Below, piece after piece: positions 7,009 through 15,137 of a DNA stretch of 25,028 bases. The notes under the pieces are model-generated. The model searched no databases. It was given only the letters and a program-made list of their open reading frames with translations, and was not told the DNA's origin. Each line of letters begins with the position of its first letter. Within the stretch, counting starts at the first letter, position 1. The position numbers were made by a program, and so were the translations under genes. Source of the DNA: Clostridiales bacterium (GTDB taxonomy: Bacteria; Bacillota; Clostridia; Christensenellales; Aristaeellaceae); contig DXVG01000004.1 in the NCBI GenBank assembly GCA_019409045.1, positions 1 to 25,028 of the forward strand. The letters are read 5' to 3'.

Positions 7009-8043
7009 TTATTCTTCGAAGGTCCAGAAGTCGGTGACGTTGCTGCCATCCACCATGTACAGGTCGATGTTGGTCTCCACCGGAATCTCATCGGCGTTGC
7101 CCTCGAAGTAGTCGATAGCCGCGTCGAAGACGTACTGCGCCAGAACCCACGCATCCACGTTCAGGCAGGCGACGTAGTTGGGGTCGCCCTCGTAGAGCAT
7201 GCCGAAGGGCTCGGCGCCGTAAGCGCCCATGGAGAAGACCTTCACGTCGGTGTTGCCGACCTGCTGCAGCGCGGACACAGCGCCCATCGCGCCGTTGTCA
7301 ACGTCGGAGATGATGTAGTCGTAGGGCTGCACAACGGCGGAGACGGCCTTCTCAGCGGTCTCGCGGTTGCCCTGAGAGTCGTACAAGTCAAGGATGGTCA
7401 CTTCGCAGTCCTCGGCGGCGTCAAACACCTCGTGCAGGCCGACGAAGCGCTCCTGGCAGTGAGTGGAAACGGCGTTGGTCAGCTCGATGATGGTGGCCTT
7501 GCCGTCGTTGTGCTCGCGGATGTAGTCCAGGAAGTAGCGGCCCACGATGCGGCCGGTTTCAACCTGATCCCAGGTGACGGTGGTCAGAACCTTGCCTTCG
7601 CTGTCAGCCCAGTAGCCGTCGTAGATGATGATCGGGATGCCGGCTTCCACAGCCTGATCCAGCGCAGCGCCGGTGCCGTCAGGCGTAGTGGGGTCGATCA
7701 TCATGATGTCGACGTTGTTGGCGATCATGTTCTCGATCTGCTTGACCTGGGTCTCGTCGTTCAGGTCGCCGTCCTCAACGGTGATGTCCGCGCCGTAGTA
7801 AGCGCCCAGCGCCTCGAGAGCGTTGGCGACCGCCGCGCACCACTCATCGCCCTTGTAGACGATGGAGCAGCCGATCTTCTTGCCGGAGAGGGCGTCGGTG
7901 TCATGCAGCGTCACCGCGGCGGGGATGCCGAGCTCAGCGGCCGCCGCGTCGGTGGATTCCACAGAGGTGTCGGGCGCTTCCGCGACCGCCGCCATGGAGA
8001 GCAGCATTGCCAGAGCCAGCAACAGAGTCAACAGTTTCTTCAT
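7009..8043 (-). CDS. Sugar ABC transporter substrate-binding protein (ribose/LacI-type fold)
   Basis: Extracytoplasmic receptor that delivers a sugar to the permease/ATPase encoded just upstream. The 344 residues begin with a signal peptide: MKK, then a Leu/Ala-rich core, then an AVAEA cleavage-type end near residue 23. There is no lipobox cysteine, unusual for a Gram-positive binding protein that must stay at the membrane. Two periplasmic-binding domains follow, with IGCSIVYKGDEW at the start and IMMIDPTTPDGTGAALDQAVEAGIPIIIYDG typical of the ribose-binding class. Asp and Trp residues likely to contact ligand are present, but the ligand cannot be predicted. GGAGGA lies about 10 bases before the ATG at 8043. 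Base composition is more moderate than in neighbouring genes, as often seen for highly expressed binding proteins. Confidence 0.93.
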   Translation of the reverse strand: MKKLLTLLLALAMLLSMAAVAEAPDTSVESTDAAAAELGIPAAVTLHDTDALSGKKIGCSIVYKGDEWCAAVANALEALGAYYGADITVEDGDLNDETQVKQIENMIANNVDIMMIDPTTPDGTGAALDQAVEAGIPIIIYDGYWADSEGKVLTTVTWDQVETGRIVGRYFLDYIREHNDGKATIIELTNAVSTHCQERFVGLHEVFDAAEDCEVTILDLYDSQGNRETAEKAVSAVVQPYDYIISDVDNGAMGAVSALQQVGNTDVKVFSMGAYGAEPFGMLYEGDPNYVACLNVDAWVLAQYVFDAAIDYFEGNADEIPVETNIDLYMVDGSNVTDFWTFEE

Positions 8044-8074
8044 AAGATACGTCCTCCTTACTTTTTTCCTCTAA

Positions 8075-8090
8075 ACAGGCTTGAGCCTGT
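8075..8090 (-). promoter_or_regulatory. Intercistronic stem-loop between ATPase and binding-protein genes
   Basis: ACAGGCT-TG-AGCCTGT is a perfect inverted repeat in the 64-base gap before the binding-protein start. No long T-run follows on the minus strand (TTTAGAGG). It is more likely an mRNA processing or stability element, which would raise binding-protein expression, than a full terminator. Confidence 0.5.
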
Positions 8091-8107
8091 CTAAATTTGT
8101 CGGTTTC

Positions 8108-9586
8108 TCAGACGCACATGGCCATGATCTTTTCCTGCGTCGCCTCCTCGGCGGTCAGTTCGCCCATCTTGCGGCCCTCGTGCATGACCATGATGCGGTC
8201 GCACATGCCCAGCAGTTCTGGCATCTCCGAGGAGATCATGATGATGGTCTTGCCGTCCTGCACCATCTGGTTGATCAGGCGGTATATCTCCGCCTTGGCG
8301 CCGACGTCTATGCCGCGGGTGGGCTCGTCCAGGAAGAGTATGTCCGCCTCCTGGAACAGCCACTTGGCGATGACCACCTTCTGCTGGTTGCCGCCGGAGA
8401 GGAACTGCACCTGGGTCTGCATGGAGGGCGTCACCACATGCAGCTTCTGCGCGTACTCCGCGCTGAGCTTCGCCTCCAGCCCCTTGCGGATCACGCCGCC
8501 CTGCGTTATGCGCGGCAGGTTCACAAGCGTGGTATTGCGCTCGACGGACATGATCTGCACAAGGCCCTGCAGCTTGCGGTCCTCCGGGATGAGGCCCAGG
8601 CCGTCGCGTATGGCCTCGGCAAAGCGGTGGTAGTTCACCTTTTTGCCGCGCACATAGATCTCGCCCGCGTCCAGCCTGTCGATGCCCAGGATCGCCCGCG
8701 CAAGCTCGGTGCGGCCCGCGCCCACCAGGCCGGAGATGCCGAACACCTCGCCGCTTTTTACCTCAAAGCTGATGTCCTTGACAAAGCCGCGGGACAGGTT
8801 TTTCACCTTGAGGATGGTATCGCCGATCTTGCCCGGCTCCTTGGGGTACTCCTGGCCCATTTCGCGGCCGACCATCATGGTGATGAGGCTCTGGCGGTCG
8901 AGCTCGCCGATGGGCCGCGTGGCGATGTGCTTGCCGTCGCGCAGCACGCTTACGTTGTCGCACAGGTCGAACACCTCGCCCAGGCGGTGGGAGATGTAGA
9001 TGATGGTGATGCCGCGCTCGCGCAGCTGGCGCACGAGGCGGAACATGACCTCCAGCTCGCGGTTGGTCAGGACCGCGGAGGGCTCGTCCATGACCAGTAT
9101 CTTGGAGTTGTTGTTGATGGCGTGCATGATCTCCACGATCTGCTTTTTGGCCACCGTCAGCGAGGAGACCTGCGCGTTTACGTCGATGTCCATGCCCAGA
9201 TCGTCCACGATCTCGCGGGCGCGCCTGCGCATGCCCTTCCAGTCCACCAGGCGGCCCTTCATCAGGATATTGCCCAGGAACATGTTCTCCGCCACGGTGA
9301 GCGGTTCGGCCAGCTTGATCTCCTGATGCACGACGCTGATGCCCGCGCGCCGGGCCTCGATGGGGCTTGCGAAGCTGCAGGCCTCGCCCTCGAGCATGAT
9401 CTGCCCGGCGTTGGGCTGGTAGATGCCCGCCAGCACCTTGATCAGCGTGGACTTGCCCGCGCCGTTTTCGCCCACGAGGCCGTGTATGGTGCCCCGCTCC
9501 ACTTCGATGGTCACGTCGTCCAGGGCTTTCACGCCGGGAAATTCCTTGCTGATGCCCCGCAAACTGAGAATATAGTCCTTGCTCAT
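8108..9586 (-). CDS. Sugar ABC transporter ATP-binding protein (RbsA/MglA type)
   Basis: Tandem-domain ATPase of 492 residues that powers the ribose-type importer. The first domain has a canonical Walker A GENGAGKST (39-47), a degenerate signature LTVAKKQ (143-149) and Walker B ILVMDEP (163-169). The second domain has the family's typically altered Walker A GLVGAGRTE (286-294), a strong signature LSGGNQQK (396-403) and Walker B ILFLDEP (416-422). This split between a degenerate and an intact site is normal for RbsA/MglA/XylG. AAGGCAGTG precedes the ATG at 9586. It follows the permease by 45 bases and precedes the binding protein, so the order is C-A-B rather than the common A-C-B. Sugar specificity resides in the binding protein and is unknown. 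Confidence 0.95.
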   Translation of the reverse strand: MSKDYILSLRGISKEFPGVKALDDVTIEVERGTIHGLVGENGAGKSTLIKVLAGIYQPNAGQIMLEGEACSFASPIEARRAGISVVHQEIKLAEPLTVAENMFLGNILMKGRLVDWKGMRRRAREIVDDLGMDIDVNAQVSSLTVAKKQIVEIMHAINNNSKILVMDEPSAVLTNRELEVMFRLVRQLRERGITIIYISHRLGEVFDLCDNVSVLRDGKHIATRPIGELDRQSLITMMVGREMGQEYPKEPGKIGDTILKVKNLSRGFVKDISFEVKSGEVFGISGLVGAGRTELARAILGIDRLDAGEIYVRGKKVNYHRFAEAIRDGLGLIPEDRKLQGLVQIMSVERNTTLVNLPRITQGGVIRKGLEAKLSAEYAQKLHVVTPSMQTQVQFLSGGNQQKVVIAKWLFQEADILFLDEPTRGIDVGAKAEIYRLINQMVQDGKTIIMISSEMPELLGMCDRIMVMHEGRKMGELTAEEATQEKIMAMCV

Positions 9587-9631
9587 AGCTTCACACTGCC
9601 TTTCCCAGGGATCGCGTGCCTGCGGCGATCA

Positions 9632-10612
9632 TCAGTCCTTCTTGCGGTTGCTCAACACGTCGAGCACCACCGCGAGCACGAGCACGATGCCCTTGAGGAC
9701 GTCCTGCACGAAGGGATCGACGCCAAGCTGGGAGAAGCCGTTGAACAGCACGTTGAGGAAGATACAGCCAAACATCGTGCCCAGCACATAGCCCTTGCCG
9801 CCGGTGAGGGAGACGCCGCCGATGATGGAGCCGATGACCGCGTCAAACTCGTAGTTTTCGCCGTTGGTCACGGCCACGGAGCCCAGGCGCGCCATCAGCA
9901 CCAGGCCGCCGAAGGTGGCAAGTATGCCGCCCAGCACGAACGTACCGAACTGTATGCGCTTGACGTTGATGCCCGAGAAGAACGCCGCCTCGCGCGAGCC
10001 GCCCACCGCGTAGAGGTTGCGGCCGATGCGCGTCTTTGTGGTCACAAACTGCGCGATGATGTACAGCGCCAGCATGATGACGACGCTGACCGGGATGGTG
10101 TTGTTGAGTATGTAGCCCCGGCCCAGCCAGGAGAAGCCCTCCGCCACCTTCGGGATCGGCACGGCCTGCGTGATCAGCTTGGCGACGCCGTAGCAGATGT
10201 ACTGCGTGCCCAGCGTGGCGATCATGGCGGGCACCCGCACATAGGAGACCAGCGCGCCGTTGACGGCGCCCACGGCGATGCCGATGACGAACATGACCAG
10301 TATGGCGGGCACCGTCGGCCAGCCGAGGTTGCGCATCAGCACCGCGCCCACGCAGCTGACCAGACAGAGCATGCGGCCCAGCGAGAGGTCGAAGTTGCCG
10401 GTCATCAGCATGATGGACTGGCCGAGGGCCACGATGGCGACCGTGGAGGTCTGCAGCAGTATCGTCTTCCAGTTGGTCAGCGTCAGAAAGTACTGCGCGC
10501 CGAACCTGGCCTGGGAGAGGATGGAAAACACGACCACCAGCAGCAGTATGCCGACCAGGGAGATCCAGTTTTTCAGAAAGGTTTTGATGTTCTTACCCGC
10601 CTGTGCGCTCAT
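9632..10612 (-). CDS. Sugar ABC transporter permease (RbsC type)
   Basis: Membrane subunit of the ribose-type importer, 326 residues and highly hydrophobic with about 8-10 predicted transmembrane segments. It has the family landmarks TGNFDLSLG (71-79, usual TGGIDLSVG) and the cytoplasmic coupling segment VGGSREAAFFSGINV. It also has IGGVSLTGGKGYVLGT near the C-terminus and the late helix ending VVLDVLSNRKKD. A homodimer with the double ATPase is expected. GGAGGG lies about 10 bases before the ATG at 10612. It is preceded by an 87-base gap containing the GC-rich hairpin at 10666-10683, after the NagB-like gene. Confidence 0.95.
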   Translation of the reverse strand: MSAQAGKNIKTFLKNWISLVGILLLVVVFSILSQARFGAQYFLTLTNWKTILLQTSTVAIVALGQSIMLMTGNFDLSLGRMLCLVSCVGAVLMRNLGWPTVPAILVMFVIGIAVGAVNGALVSYVRVPAMIATLGTQYICYGVAKLITQAVPIPKVAEGFSWLGRGYILNNTIPVSVVIMLALYIIAQFVTTKTRIGRNLYAVGGSREAAFFSGINVKRIQFGTFVLGGILATFGGLVLMARLGSVAVTNGENYEFDAVIGSIIGGVSLTGGKGYVLGTMFGCIFLNVLFNGFSQLGVDPFVQDVLKGIVLVLAVVLDVLSNRKKD

Positions 10613-10665
10613 GGATATACGTCCCTCCAGACTTCAATGTATCAATGGGTTTGCTGCGGACGCGG

Positions 10666-10683
10666 CGGCGCGGACGCGCGCCG
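10666..10683. repeat. Intercistronic hairpin with GCGCGGACGCGC core
   Basis: CGGCGCGGACGCGCGCCG folds into a short GC-rich stem in the gap between the NagB-like gene and the permease gene, about 54 bases before the permease start. It shares its core with the hairpins at 4351-4370 and 18132-18149. Confidence 0.5.
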
Positions 10684-10699
10684 GGGGACGACCGGAATG

Positions 10700-11659
10700 C
10701 TAGTAGCCGACCTTTTCCCAGCAGTCGAAGGGCGCGGCGATCTCCTCGCTGACGTAGACCTGCGTCTTCATGAGCTGAAGCATGGAGCTGGGAATCTGCG
10801 GGCAGACCGGGCCGTGGAGCACGAGGCGGGAGGTCATCCGCTGCCAGGAGGAGAACGTGTTGTTCGTCAGCAGCGCGTGGACCTCGATGCGCTCGCGGGC
10901 GTTTTTGACGTCCGCCGGGCCGATGGTGGCCGCCTTGGGCGGCACGCTCTGTATGTAGCCGGACTGGCCGAACACGCCGTGCAGGGAGTTCTGGGCCACC
11001 GTGAGCGGATGCAGCGTGACGATGCGCGCCTCCATGCTGAGCCACTGGTCGATGTCCTCGGCCATGAACTCGTCCACGGGGTCGATGAAGGCCATGTGGC
11101 CCGTCCAGCCGGGCGAGGAAGAGCATATGTCCGCGCCGCCCTCGCCGATCTCGGTGATCAGCTTGGAGTAGTGCCCGATGTTGGCGTTGGTGGGATAGTG
11201 GACGTTCTCCAGCGGCATGCGCAGCTTGGGGTCGATCTGATAGACGAAGTACTTGAGCATGGAGTGCGCAAAGCCGGACTCATACGTCTCCGGGGCGATG
11301 TTGCCCTGATCGTCCGCCCACTCGTCCATGGCGAATATGTGCAGCTTGCTGCAATCGACCTGGAAGTAGTTGATCAGCTGCGCCAGCGGGATGTAGGTCT
11401 CCGGCTCGGGATTGCCCAGGATCATGGTATACTTCCTGCCCGCCTCGGAGGCGGCTTTCAGGCGGGAAAACAGCGTGGCGATGAGCACCGGGTGCGGGTT
11501 CATCATCACCTTGATGTTGAAGTCGGGATTGGCGTGCTTTTCCAGGTCCTTGCCGGAGAGCTTGCGCAGACGCTCACAGACCTCCCGGTCCTTGAACGGC
11601 ACATAGTCCGCGCATTTGAAATCGAACTTGGTGGGCGGGTCGAAGATGATGTCTTTCAT
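10700..11659 (-). CDS. NagB-like sugar-phosphate isomerase/deaminase with altered active site
   Basis: A 319-residue member of the glucosamine-6-phosphate deaminase/6-phosphogluconolactonase superfamily. The core motif MDEW (111-114) retains the Asp that in E. coli NagB (D72) carries out isomerisation. The second motif, GWTGHMAFIDP (184-194), keeps the ring-opening His (H188) but has Thr where NagB has D141 and Asp where NagB has E148. This suggests a relative acting on another amino sugar or ketose phosphate. Its ATG overlaps the stop of the NagA-like gene (ATGA, four-base overlap), so the two are translationally coupled. A paralogue with different substitutions lies at 18188-19144. Family assignment is firm, exact reaction unknown. 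Confidence 0.85.
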   Translation of the reverse strand: MKDIIFDPPTKFDFKCADYVPFKDREVCERLRKLSGKDLEKHANPDFNIKVMMNPHPVLIATLFSRLKAASEAGRKYTMILGNPEPETYIPLAQLINYFQVDCSKLHIFAMDEWADDQGNIAPETYESGFAHSMLKYFVYQIDPKLRMPLENVHYPTNANIGHYSKLITEIGEGGADICSSSPGWTGHMAFIDPVDEFMAEDIDQWLSMEARIVTLHPLTVAQNSLHGVFGQSGYIQSVPPKAATIGPADVKNARERIEVHALLTNNTFSSWQRMTSRLVLHGPVCPQIPSSMLQLMKTQVYVSEEIAAPFDCWEKVGY

Positions 11660-12798
11660 TGCAGGGCCTCTCCTTTCAGGATAACGGTTTTGATGTGCAT
11701 TTTATGATCTGTGACCACAAGGTCCGCGCGCTTTCCCACGGCGATCTCGCCGCGGTCCAGGAGGTTCAGGGCGCGCGCGGGGTTGCCTGCGGCGTAGCGG
11801 AACGCGTCTACGATGGAGGCGCCGGTGTGCTTCATCATGTTGCGGCAGGCGACATCCAGCGTCAGTTTGGAGCCGGCGATCTCGCCGGTGTGGTCGAAGT
11901 TGATGTCCTCCACGCCGTCGTATCCCGGCGGGATGGGGCCGTCGCTTGCGTAAGCGTCGGAGATGAGTATGATGCGCTCGTCACCCTTGATGCGGCGCAC
12001 GAGGCGCAGCATGTACGGGTCCACATGGATGCCCCGGCTGTCGCAGATCAGCTCGGCGAAGATGTCCGGGTTGTAGTTCACGGCCTCGTCCACGCACACG
12101 CCGCGGCACTCCGGGTACTTGGCAAGGTCGCCCGTGGCGTTGGTGTGGTGCGTGCCGATGCGCAGCCCGTAGGGCATGAGCGCCTCCACCTGCTGGGGCG
12201 TCGCCTCGCTGTGCGCCACCGCGAAGGCCGTCCCCGGGCAGGCCCGACACACGTCGCGCACAAATCCCAGTATCCCCTCGCGCTCCGGGGCCAGCGCCCA
12301 GACCTTCGCAATGTCCGCCGCGGCCTGCACGATGGGCAGGTGCCGGCTTGGGTCCACCGGCCCGCGCCAGGGGTTGGATTCCTTGTCGCAGCCGAACTTC
12401 GGGTTCAGGTACGGGCCCTCCATGTACAGGCCCGCGATGTTCGGGCAGCGCCCGCTTTCCATGGCCGCGCGGATGACCCCGATGCTGTGCAGGTACTGTC
12501 GCTCGTCCATGCTGAAGTACAAGGCCGGGAAGATGCTGGTCACGCCGTGGCGCAGGTGATGCCGCGCGGCGATCTCGGGGGCGTCCTGAAAGAAGCGGCC
12601 GTCGCCCGCGTGTGAGTGGATGTCGATCAGCCCGGGGCCGACGTACAGGCCCTGTGCGTCCAATACCTCGCAGCCCTGCGGGATGCTCCGGCCGCGCATT
12701 TCTCCAAAGTCCGCGATGCATCCGTCCTCGATCAGCAGCATGGCCTCGGGGATCAGATGGTCGCGCATCACAAGTTCCGCATTGATGATCGCTTTCAT
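11656..12798 (-). CDS. N-acetylglucosamine-6-phosphate deacetylase-like amidohydrolase
   Basis: A 380-residue metal-dependent amidohydrolase of the NagA family. It hydrolyses an N-acetyl group from an N-acetylated hexosamine phosphate in the cytoplasm. Visible family elements are GLIDIHSHAGDG (HxH strand), MEGPYLNP with the metal-ligand Glu, AVAHSEA and GTHHTNAT with the two metal-ligand His residues, and LISDAYASDG with the catalytic Asp. The C-terminus has NPARALNLLDRGEIAVGKRADLVV. The usual EGPFLS..KGAH segment is changed to EGPYLNPKFGC and LFNAM to HTNAT, so the acyl sugar may differ from GlcNAc-6-P. It starts nine bases after the ceramidase-like gene and overlaps the NagB-like gene by four bases. 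The metal ligands all appear to be present. Confidence 0.88.
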   Translation of the reverse strand: MKAIINAELVMRDHLIPEAMLLIEDGCIADFGEMRGRSIPQGCEVLDAQGLYVGPGLIDIHSHAGDGRFFQDAPEIAARHHLRHGVTSIFPALYFSMDERQYLHSIGVIRAAMESGRCPNIAGLYMEGPYLNPKFGCDKESNPWRGPVDPSRHLPIVQAAADIAKVWALAPEREGILGFVRDVCRACPGTAFAVAHSEATPQQVEALMPYGLRIGTHHTNATGDLAKYPECRGVCVDEAVNYNPDIFAELICDSRGIHVDPYMLRLVRRIKGDERIILISDAYASDGPIPPGYDGVEDINFDHTGEIAGSKLTLDVACRNMMKHTGASIVDAFRYAAGNPARALNLLDRGEIAVGKRADLVVTDHKMHIKTVILKGEALQ

Positions 12799-12807
12799 AG
12801 CTCGCGC

Positions 12808-14178
12808 TCAGTCCTCCGTGGGTCGATTCGTCCGCAGCTGTGCAAGCAGCGCGAGGCCCTCGGCGGTGATCTTTTCCGCCACGCCCGCCGCATAGACGGA
12901 GCTGCGCGCCTCGTAGCCGCCTTCCTCATAGGCCTCCCGCGTGGGAAAGTAGCCCTCGTAGCCGTTGGCGATGCACATGGGCAGCACCAGCGACCAGCCC
13001 GGCGCCTGTTTGAGCGCGCGGCCGATGGCTGTAAAGGGCTCTCCGGGGATGCCGAAGAGCACCACCTCGCCAATCGCCACCGCGCTCAGCTCCATGGCGA
13101 ACGAGTCCGGCCCATGCTCCAGGCGAAGCATGCGCTCCGCCTCGGCCACCACAGTGGTCAGCTGCATGCCGCGGAAGGGGATCTCCCCGTCCCTGCCCTC
13201 GCGGTGCAGTCTGGCGTAGAGGCGCGCCGTGGGCAGGTCCTCGGGCCGCGGCATGTTGGAGAGGACTTCTATGCGCCGCCGGGCGCAGCGCAGGGACGCG
13301 ACCGGCGCGTAGGCGACCTTGGCGTATACCTGCAATACCGCGCCGGCGAGGACGTTTGCGATGTGCTGCGCGTGGCCGTAGCCGCGATCGACATCGTCAA
13401 AGTCCGGGCTGAGATCGTTCATATCGCCCCCGCGGGGGTGGACGTTTACATGGTTTACGTCGCCCTGCGCGCCGTTGAAGAATATGCAGCGAGTTCCCGG
13501 CAGCGCGCGCTCCAGCGTGCGCCGCGTCATCCCGGGCCAGTCGGCGGAGATGCCGTCCCCGCCCACCACGTCGGGATGGTTGCCGAAGTTGACCAGAAGC
13601 AGCGCGTCGCCGCCCTCGCGGTCAAAGCGCAGAAGGTTCACGCGCTCGTCGACCTGGCCGATGGGCTCGACGATGTCCGGGTTGTTCACGCCGGGGTTGG
13701 TCTGTATGCCGCCGTCGCGCATGCGGAAGCGCCGGACGAAGGCGACGCGCGGCGCGCCGGAGACCGCCCAGCCCATGCGCGCGGGGCGAAGGTCGTCCAT
13801 GGCGAAGCGCGCGGCGTCCACCAGCCGGTGCGAGAGGAACTGCGCGTACTCGCGCACGAGGGGATCGTCGCTCTCCTCCTCCCAGAAGGGGCTGGTGTGC
13901 GTGTGCGTGCAGGCGATCAGGACCGACGAGGCGGGAATGCCCAGCGCCTGCGCCACGCGGCCGCGGCAGGCGTCGAACACCGATGTGGGCGAGACGCCGC
14001 AGTTGTCCACGCTCAAAAGCACCGCGCGCTCGCCGCCGCATTGCAGCGCAAGCGCGCAGACCTCCAGCGCGTCCAGCACGCGGCTCGCGCGCCGGGGGAC
14101 ATAGTAGCCCGAGAGCCCGATCCCCATCATGGGCGTGACATCGACGCGGCCGAAACCCGCCGCCAGGCCATTTGACAT
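12808..14178 (-). CDS. Neutral/alkaline ceramidase-like hydrolase (cytoplasmic)
   Basis: A 456-residue protein with the N-terminal fold of neutral/alkaline ceramidases, zinc-dependent amidases. Metal-ligand positions are visible: THTHTSP (91-97, H92 and H94) and NFGNHP (197-202, H201). The segment NGAQGDVNHVN (235-245) aligns with the ceramidase GDVSPN, whose Ser is the nucleophile; here it is Asn. The protein lacks a signal peptide and the C-terminal immunoglobulin-like domain of secreted ceramidases, so it is probably an intracellular hydrolase or a catalytically changed member acting on a sugar-derived substrate. AAGGAGAGG precedes the ATG at 14178. It is the first gene after the promoter at 14224-14251, so it leads the array that includes the NagA- and NagB-like genes. 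Confidence 0.8.
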   Translation of the reverse strand: MSNGLAAGFGRVDVTPMMGIGLSGYYVPRRASRVLDALEVCALALQCGGERAVLLSVDNCGVSPTSVFDACRGRVAQALGIPASSVLIACTHTHTSPFWEEESDDPLVREYAQFLSHRLVDAARFAMDDLRPARMGWAVSGAPRVAFVRRFRMRDGGIQTNPGVNNPDIVEPIGQVDERVNLLRFDREGGDALLLVNFGNHPDVVGGDGISADWPGMTRRTLERALPGTRCIFFNGAQGDVNHVNVHPRGGDMNDLSPDFDDVDRGYGHAQHIANVLAGAVLQVYAKVAYAPVASLRCARRRIEVLSNMPRPEDLPTARLYARLHREGRDGEIPFRGMQLTTVVAEAERMLRLEHGPDSFAMELSAVAIGEVVLFGIPGEPFTAIGRALKQAPGWSLVLPMCIANGYEGYFPTREAYEEGGYEARSSVYAAGVAEKITAEGLALLAQLRTNRPTED

Positions 14179-14223
14179 GGATGCTTCCTCTCCTTCACGC
14201 CATATCGCAGGGTTCGTGCTTAT

Positions 14224-14251
14224 ATTATATCAATTCCGTTATTATTGTCAA
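14224..14251 (-). promoter_or_regulatory. Sigma-A promoter of the long minus-strand array
   Basis: On the minus strand, TTGACA (14246-14251) and TATAAT (14224-14229) are both perfect consensus with a 16-base spacer. Transcription would start near 14217, giving a leader of about 40 bases before the ceramidase-like ATG. No clear operator palindrome was seen. Confidence 0.85.
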
Positions 14252-14339
14252 GCCCGAACTTTTAAAAAATACCTATTTTACCCATTTTGGACTGATTTTT
14301 ATGCCCCATATCGACAAAAAAGCAAAAAAGGCGTTCAAA

Positions 14340-14381
14340 ACGGCCGATTTATTTATTTCAGAAATCAAAATAAACCGGCCG
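14340..14381 (-). terminator. Terminator of the three-gene operon
   Basis: ACGGCCGATTTATTT (14340-14354) pairs with 14367-14381 with one mismatch, and an inner ATTTC/GAAAT sits in the loop. On the minus strand the stem is followed by TTTTGAACGCCTTTTTT. It lies 28 bases after the PIG-L stop and upstream of the promoter at 14224-14251, so it separates the two minus-strand operons. Confidence 0.8.
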
Positions 14382-14408
14382 TCGAAGTTGGCACAGGCGC
14401 GCGGCGCC

Positions 14409-15119
14409 TCAATCGGGAAGCAGGCGCCGGGTGGAGTGGCGCTGATATACGTTGTAGGGCCGGAAGCCCTCGGCATAGGCGACGCCGCACTGGTAGCCGC
14501 GATACTTGGAGCATGTGCGCACCATGTCGACAAAGTCTATGCCGTCGTGCTCGAGCATCCAGCGGATCTGCGTCTCATGGCAGGCCAGCGCGCGCAGCTT
14601 GACCTCGATCTGCCCGGTGATGTCGACGTAGTGCGTCGGCTGGAAGTTGACGCCCGCCAGCGTGTCCATGTAGAACACCGGCACGAAGCTGGAAAACGCC
14701 TCGTACTTGTGGGGGCGGTGGTGCAATCCGGAGCAGAAGCTGCCGTTGGTGGCGATGCGGCTGGTCTCGGTGTGGTCCTGCATGTAATCGTCGTCATTGT
14801 GGGTGATGATCACATCCGGCTGCACGAAGCGCACCACGTCCGCCATGGCGTCGATCACGGCGGAGTCGTGGCTGTCGACCTCCATGTCGTTCACATCCAG
14901 GTTGAACACCTGCCGCGCGCCGATGACGCGCCCGGCCTCCTCGGCCTCTTTGGCGCGCATCGCCTTGAGCGGCTCGGGCTCGATCACCACATGCCCCTGG
15001 CAGCCGTTGGCGACGTGGCACATGTACACGTCGGCGCCCTGTTCTACATATTTGCGCAGCGTGCCCGAGCACGCGATCTCCAGATCGTCCGGATGGCATC
15101 CTACGGCCAATACCTTCAT
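14409..15119 (-). CDS. PIG-L (LmbE-like) family deacetylase
   Basis: A 236-residue zinc-dependent N-deacetylase of the family that includes MshB, BshB and PIG-L, which remove acetyl groups from N-acetylglucosaminyl compounds. GCHPDDLE (7-14) supplies H9, D12 and the general base D11. HNDDDYMQDHTET (107-119) supplies the third zinc ligand, H116. The length matches the family, and there is no signal peptide. AAAGGAG precedes the ATG at 15119, 18 bases after the Gfo/Idh gene. In this operon the likely substrate is an N-acetyl amino sugar glycoside, not bacillithiol, because no BshA/BshC genes are nearby; that is inference. Confidence 0.9.
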   Translation of the reverse strand: MKVLAVGCHPDDLEIACSGTLRKYVEQGADVYMCHVANGCQGHVVIEPEPLKAMRAKEAEEAGRVIGARQVFNLDVNDMEVDSHDSAVIDAMADVVRFVQPDVIITHNDDDYMQDHTETSRIATNGSFCSGLHHRPHKYEAFSSFVPVFYMDTLAGVNFQPTHYVDITGQIEVKLRALACHETQIRWMLEHDGIDFVDMVRTCSKYRGYQCGVAYAEGFRPYNVYQRHSTRRLLPD

Positions 15120-15137
15120 TGCGTTCTCCTTTCCACG

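Noticed and set aside
8081..11707. A 1208-codon plus-strand open frame across the ABC transporter genes
   Set aside because: It is a mirror frame of the ATPase, permease and NagB-like genes, with low-complexity composition and no ribosome binding site.
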